The notes under the pieces: model-generated | The model's database searches: none | What the model was told of the DNA's origin: nothing | Seen by the model: only the letters and a program-made list of their open reading frames with translations | Origin: an uncultured Rikenellaceae bacterium | Lineage (GTDB): Bacteria > Bacteroidota > Bacteroidia > Bacteroidales > Rikenellaceae | Assembly: GCA_949284665.1 (NCBI GenBank) | Contig: CASDWR010000182.1 | Coordinates: forward strand, 1-10,017 | Length of the DNA: 10,017 nucleotides | Reading direction: 5' to 3' | Part shown: positions 6,681 to 10,017 of the stretch, piece by piece | Position numbering within the stretch: the stretch's first letter is position 1 | How the letters are laid out: every line of letters begins with the position of its first letter | Translations under genes and position numbers: made by a program

Positions 6681-8090
6681 TCAATACCCTAAAATACGCA
6701 TCATCGACCGATAACTCTGCTCTTTAGCAAACAAACGGGTGTAATATTCCTCTTCTCCCTTTTCGCGATCGATGATGATATGTTTCGGCGCCGGTGTCAA
6801 ACAATGTTGAATACCTCCGAAACCTCCCAACGATTCCTGATAGGCTCCCGTATGGAAAAATCCGATATACTGGGGATCTTCACCGAGTTTGGGAAGAAAT
6901 ACCGCATTCGAGTGCGACTCCCCGCTGTAAAAATCTTCGCTGTCACACGTAAGTCCCCCCAAAAACACTCGCTGATACTCCTTGTCCCAATTATTGATGG
7001 CAAGCATCGGATATCGCTGATTGATCCCCCAGATGTCAGGCAAGGTCGTCATGAACGAGCTGTCGATCATGTACCAACACTCACGATCGTTCTGTTGCTT
7101 CTGATTGATGATCGAAAAGAGTATGGCTCCACTCTCCCCCACGGTAAACGACCCGAATTCGGTGAATATATGCGGCTCTTCGATGCCGTTGAGATTGCAG
7201 ATATTCTTAATCTGAGCCACGATCTCTTCGGCCATGTATTCGTAATCGTAATCAAAAGCCAATGAGTTCTTGATCGGAAATCCGCCCCCGATATTCAAGG
7301 AATCCAATTCCGGACAAATTTTCTTCAACTCGCAATAAACCTGCAAACATTTGCTCAATTCGTTCCAATAGTAAGCCGTATCCTTGATGCCGGTATTGAT
7401 GAAAAAATGGAGCATCTTGAGCTTATAGCGTTTGTTCCGTCGAATTTTGTCTCTGTAATACGAAACAATATCGTTGTAGCGGATCCCAAGGCGTGAGGTG
7501 TAGAAATCGAACTTCGGCTCCTCCTCTGATGCAATACGGATACCTATCTGACAGGGTTTTTCAAGCACGTCGTCAAAAAGATCAAGCTCTTGTTTGTTGT
7601 CCAAAACGGGAATCGTATTATAAAAACCGTTGTTGATCAGATAGGCAATGTTCTCCACGTATTGAGGACGTTTGAACCCGTTGCATACCACATAAATATC
7701 CTTCCCGATAATTCCGCTCTCATACAATGCATTGATGATATGAATATCGTAGGCCGAGGAGGTCTCAAGATGAATGTCATTTTTCAGCGCCTCCTCTAAC
7801 ACAAAAGAGAAATGCGAACTTTTCGTGCAATAGCAATAGTTGTAATCCCCCTTGTAATCGACTTTTGCCATGGCTACATTGAAAAGCCTCTTGGCCCGGT
7901 TGATCTGCGATGAAATTTTCGGCAGATAGGTTATTTTCAACGGCGTACCGTACTGTTTAATGATATCCATCAACGGAATATCGTGAAACAGCAACTCATT
8001 GTCCTCAACGGCAAATTCATCTTGAGGAAACTCGAACGTCTGTTCGATCAGATCAATATACTTGTTCTTCATGTCCGGATCGATTACCAT
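6681..8090 (-). CDS. speA: Fold-III PLP-dependent decarboxylase, probably biosynthetic arginine decarboxylase of the Bacteroidota type
   Basis: The enzyme probably converts arginine to agmatine, the first step of a polyamine route. The 469-residue protein has an alanine-racemase-like barrel and a C-terminal beta domain. The PLP Schiff-base Lys is K90 in YCYCTKSSHF. GGGFP (268-272) binds the cofactor phosphate. The C-terminal CDSEDFYSG (382-390) carries the Cys-Asp that completes the active site of the partner subunit in a head-to-tail dimer, and GAYQ is at 415-418. Two family motifs differ from E. coli SpeA and ODC: LHFFINTG (227-234) has Phe where the PLP-stacking His is expected, and EFGS (311-314) replaces EPGR. 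The whole protein closely recalls about 465-residue flavobacterial proteins annotated as arginine decarboxylase; the substrate is inferred from them. Those begin MKNKYIDLIEQT-like, so the true start may be the internal ATG at 8072. It is transcribed toward the RelA/SpoT gene and divergently from the HU gene. Confidence 0.85.
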   Translation of the reverse strand: MVIDPDMKNKYIDLIEQTFEFPQDEFAVEDNELLFHDIPLMDIIKQYGTPLKITYLPKISSQINRAKRLFNVAMAKVDYKGDYNYCYCTKSSHFSFVLEEALKNDIHLETSSAYDIHIINALYESGIIGKDIYVVCNGFKRPQYVENIAYLINNGFYNTIPVLDNKQELDLFDDVLEKPCQIGIRIASEEEPKFDFYTSRLGIRYNDIVSYYRDKIRRNKRYKLKMLHFFINTGIKDTAYYWNELSKCLQVYCELKKICPELDSLNIGGGFPIKNSLAFDYDYEYMAEEIVAQIKNICNLNGIEEPHIFTEFGSFTVGESGAILFSIINQKQQNDRECWYMIDSSFMTTLPDIWGINQRYPMLAINNWDKEYQRVFLGGLTCDSEDFYSGESHSNAVFLPKLGEDPQYIGFFHTGAYQESLGGFGGIQHCLTPAPKHIIIDREKGEEEYYTRLFAKEQSYRSMMRILGY

Positions 8091-8223
8091 CGAATCATCC
8101 GTCTCACCTACTTTGACATTTTTTATCGAATGTAGCTCGACCGGATTGACTCGAATTCAGCGATGCAAAGCAAACAAATCTTTTCGAAATTATCAACTAT
8201 TTTTCGAGAAAGCGGCATTTTTA

Positions 8224-8254
8224 TTGCAAATTTGCGGGAATCACCGTACTTTTG
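8224..8254 (+). promoter_or_regulatory. Promoter of the HU-domain gene (-33 and -7)
   Basis: TTG at 8224-8226 and TACTTTTG at 8247-8254 are separated by 20 bases. This fits the Bacteroidota primary sigma consensus, TTTG or TTG, 19-21 bases, then TAnnTTTG. The -7 box ends 22 bases before the ATG at 8277. It is the best promoter in the window. Confidence 0.65.
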
Positions 8255-8276
8255 GAAATAAAATCGAGATTCTGCC

Positions 8277-8954
8277 ATGATCGAAAAAGTGATATCCGAC
8301 TATATGGAAGCCCATTTGCGACTCACGCTTCCCGGTTTCGGCACGCTTATCCGGCGGGACAGCGGCGAAATCGTTTTCACGGAGATGCTTCGTTCGGACG
8401 ACGGGATTCTGACCGCCAAAGTTGCCGAATACCTTGGGATCTCCAAAGAAAATGCCAGGGCAACGGTCGATACGACGGTCGCCTCCTTCCGCAAGGAACT
8501 GAGTGAAACAGGACAATTCACACTTCCGGGTTTGGGTTCGTTCGAAGGCCACCGCAAACAAACAGGGCCTGCAAACAAAAGCGATATCCCCAGAGAATCG
8601 AGGGATATCGACGTCCAATTGTCGAAACCGACAGAAAAGAGTGTTGAAAACAGCACCGAAAAGGACACCGTTTCTTCGCGATCGGCTTTTGTCCCGAACG
8701 CTCGAACGACAACCGCTCCGAAACAAGAACACGTCTCCCAAACCGACGAACCGGCATTTGCTCCTGGGCGAATACATATCCGACAACACCACAAACGTAA
8801 AAAAGTAGACCGGACGCTGTTGCTGGCCATTATCGCCATTGCTATTGCCATTGGGGTACTTGTTTACGGTTATTTCGCAGAACAAACCCCGAAGATCGAA
8901 CTCGATCCTGATTACATGGAAGTGGGTATTGAAGAGACATCCGGTCAATCCTGA
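8277..8954 (+). CDS. Membrane-anchored HU-domain protein (CCDC81-like HU family)
   Basis: The 225-residue protein starts with an HU/IHF-like domain (about 1-95). LTLPGFGTLIRR (16-27) forms the N-terminal strand pair. DDGILTAKVAEYLGISKENARATVDTTVASFRKEL (41-75) gives the two HU helices, and FTLPGLGSFEGH (81-92) the closing strands. This order matches the bacterial CCDC81-type HU domain of Bacteroidota. Residues 96-165 are polar, Ser/Thr/Lys-rich and probably disordered. A basic patch HHKRKK (171-176) precedes one membrane helix (about 180-200, TLLLAIIAIAIAIGVLVYGYF), so the HU part should be cytoplasmic, with a 25-residue acidic tail outside. Relatives usually carry a C-terminal SPOR domain, which is absent here. 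It may tether DNA or another ligand to the inner membrane, but this is inference. It has its own promoter and diverges from speA. Confidence 0.8.
   Translation: MIEKVISDYMEAHLRLTLPGFGTLIRRDSGEIVFTEMLRSDDGILTAKVAEYLGISKENARATVDTTVASFRKELSETGQFTLPGLGSFEGHRKQTGPANKSDIPRESRDIDVQLSKPTEKSVENSTEKDTVSSRSAFVPNARTTTAPKQEHVSQTDEPAFAPGRIHIRQHHKRKKVDRTLLLAIIAIAIAIGVLVYGYFAEQTPKIELDPDYMEVGIEETSGQS
8582..8610. repeat. Inverted repeat inside the HU gene
   Basis: CGATATCCC (8582-8590) and GGGATATCG (8602-8610) are perfect inverted copies separated by 11 bases, within the part encoding the disordered linker. It would form a stable mRNA hairpin between the HU domain and the membrane helix. Confidence 0.4.
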
Positions 8955-9067
8955 TTCGGCCCATTTCATCCGATACATTGCCACTGAAGTATCTTTTTCA
9001 TGCCGACAAAATCGATAGCGACAATGCTCGATGACCCGATGCCGTGCACTCTTACTCGGAAAACACG

Positions 9068-9085
9068 ATGCAGCAAAAACTGCAT
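9068..9085. repeat. Small hairpin between the HU gene and maa
   Basis: ATGCAG (9068-9073) and CTGCAT (9080-9085) pair around a six-base A-rich loop. It lies 113 bases after the HU stop. With no T run it is only a weak candidate for a transcript end. The rest of the 213-base spacer shows nothing clear. Confidence 0.25.
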
Positions 9086-9167
9086 TTCCTCATAAATTGA
9101 ACCCTTACAAAAGAGACAAATCGGACTTTTCTCCCGGACATGTGTTCGGACCGGTCTGAAAAAGCCA

Positions 9168-9725
9168 ATGAAAAACGAACTGGACAAAATGAAAGCGGGT
9201 GAACCGTATGACTTCTCGAAACCCGAAATCATCCAAAGCCTTCAGGAAGGAAGCCGACGCACAGCACGATTGAATCGCACTTCACCCGAAGATACGGAGG
9301 TCTATCGTCAGGCATTGCAGGAGTTGATTCCAGGAATACCGGATTCGACAATGGTATTACCTCCTTTTTATTGCGATTACGGTCATCGGATCGAATTGGG
9401 GGAGAACGTTTTCATCAACATGAACTGCACGTTTCTCGACAGCGGAGGAATACGAATCGGCGATCACACGTTGATCGGGCCGAACTGTCAGCTCTACACC
9501 CCCCATCATCCGCTCGATTACCTCGAACGTCGCAAGCCCATTGAAACAGGACGAGGCATACGGATCGGTGCCGACTGTTGGTTGGGAGGTGGAGTGATCG
9601 TCTGTCCGGGAGTTACGATCGGTTCCCGCTGCATCGTGGCTGCAGGCAGTGTCGTGACTCGGGACGTTCCCGACGACTCGCTTGTCGCAGGCAACCCCGC
9701 CGTTATAAAGCGCCGATTACCCTGA
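9168..9725 (+). CDS. maa: Sugar O-acetyltransferase (maltose/galactoside acetyltransferase family)
   Basis: A 185-residue left-handed beta-helix enzyme that moves acetyl from acetyl-CoA to a sugar hydroxyl and normally works as a trimer in the cytoplasm. The N-terminal helical Mac domain is present (MKAGEPYDFSKPEI, 8-21, through about 60). Hexapeptide repeats cover about 75-165 (for example ELGENVFINMNC, IRIGDHTLIGPNC, IRIGADCWLGGGVIVCPGVTIG, IVAAGSVVTRDVP). The catalytic His is most likely H114 in YTPHHPLD, matching the HP of LacA and Maa. The ending VAGNPAVIKRRLP is typical of the family. The start at 9168 matches the usual distance to the AGExYD motif; the next ATG (9189) is the alternative. 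The physiological acceptor is unknown, and no sugar-pathway neighbour is visible. Confidence 0.88.
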   Translation: MKNELDKMKAGEPYDFSKPEIIQSLQEGSRRTARLNRTSPEDTEVYRQALQELIPGIPDSTMVLPPFYCDYGHRIELGENVFINMNCTFLDSGGIRIGDHTLIGPNCQLYTPHHPLDYLERRKPIETGRGIRIGADCWLGGGVIVCPGVTIGSRCIVAAGSVVTRDVPDDSLVAGNPAVIKRRLP

Positions 9726-9796
9726 TCCGACAACCGGCTATCACATTAGACACATCTATTCAAAAGGGAAGATGGACGAAACAAGGGAAACCAAAC

Positions 9797-9831
9797 GACA
9801 GCGATTCTCATAAAATCGCTAAATCGCTGTC
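9797..9831. repeat. Inverted repeat with a nested tandem copy downstream of maa
   Basis: GACAGCGATT (9797-9806) and AATCGCTGTC (9822-9831) are perfect inverted copies around a 15-base loop. The octamer AAATCGCT is repeated head to tail at 9813-9820 and 9821-9828, so the left arm has two alternative pairing partners. No T run follows on the plus strand; on the minus strand a T-rich stretch follows. It may end the maa transcript or be a protein-binding site. Confidence 0.35.
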
Positions 9832-9967
9832 ACCTAAACCCCAACCACACGGCTCGGCTTCGGTCCGACAGCCCGGGAAACATAAAAAGCATCCTTTAAG
9901 AGAGAGAATCGGACAAACAGCGGCAAAGAGCAGAATGGCTTTTTACCGAAGATTCGATTTTATTTAC

Positions 9968-9975
9968 TATCTTTA
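9968..9975 (+). promoter_or_regulatory. Putative -7 box for the gene at the right edge
   Basis: TATCTTTA matches TAnnTTTG except for the last base and sits in TTACTATCTTT (9964-9974), the same 11 bases as before the RelA/SpoT gene. It lies 28 bases before the ATG at 10004. Confidence 0.4.
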
Positions 9976-10003
9976 CGGGCAGAAAGAAGATTGCATTCCG
10001 GAC

Positions 10004-10017
10004 ATGGAAACCAACAA
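10004..10017 (+). CDS. Probable start of a gene that continues beyond the window
   Basis: An ATG at 10004 begins METN and runs to the edge. The only support is its position 28 bases after a -7-like box and the long gene-free stretch before it. Nothing can be said about the product. Confidence 0.35.

Noticed and set aside
6508..6714. A 68-codon open frame in the convergent spacer
   Set aside because: No recognisable domain or start signal, and it overlaps the inverted repeat and the end of speA.

Overview
The window looks like chromosomal core DNA from a member of the Bacteroidota, probably class Bacteroidia. Several starts are preceded by the Bacteroidota -7 box (TAnnTTTG) rather than an E. 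coli-type -10 box. The gene families also fit: an xseA-xseB pair, a long RelA/SpoT homologue, the Bacteroidota form of biosynthetic arginine decarboxylase, and a membrane-anchored HU protein of the CCDC81-like type. I see no insertion sequence, phage gene, CRISPR array, tRNA or rRNA. The genus cannot be fixed from the sequence alone.

Layout. At the left edge prfA (release factor 1) lies on the minus strand and runs out of the window. It diverges from xseA-xseB (exonuclease VII) across a 145-base spacer that holds a -7 box for each direction and a 14-base palindrome with an extra half-site. Behind xseB is a spacer of about 190 bases with several strong hairpins; two blocks in it resemble E. 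coli 6S RNA. A GT-B glycosyltransferase follows, then small hairpins, a promoter and a long RelA/SpoT homologue. About 415 bases without a convincing gene separate the RelA/SpoT gene from a convergent, minus-strand fold-III PLP decarboxylase (speA-like). Divergent from speA, with a good promoter, is a short HU-domain protein with one membrane helix. It is followed by a maltose/galactoside-type O-acetyltransferase (maa). The last 290 bases hold an inverted repeat, a promoter-like box and the first codons of a further gene.

How the genes relate. Most are independent housekeeping functions: translation termination, DNA repair, alarmone synthesis, polyamine synthesis, nucleoid or envelope structure and surface sugar chemistry. 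Only xseA-xseB form an obvious co-translated complex. The points most worth following are a ppGpp hydrolase domain that keeps its metal ligands but has lost its catalytic ED pair and a key Asn, the structured RNA-like spacer after xseB, the operator-like palindrome between prfA and xseA, and the SPOR-less membrane HU protein. I did not find a clearly new multi-gene system.
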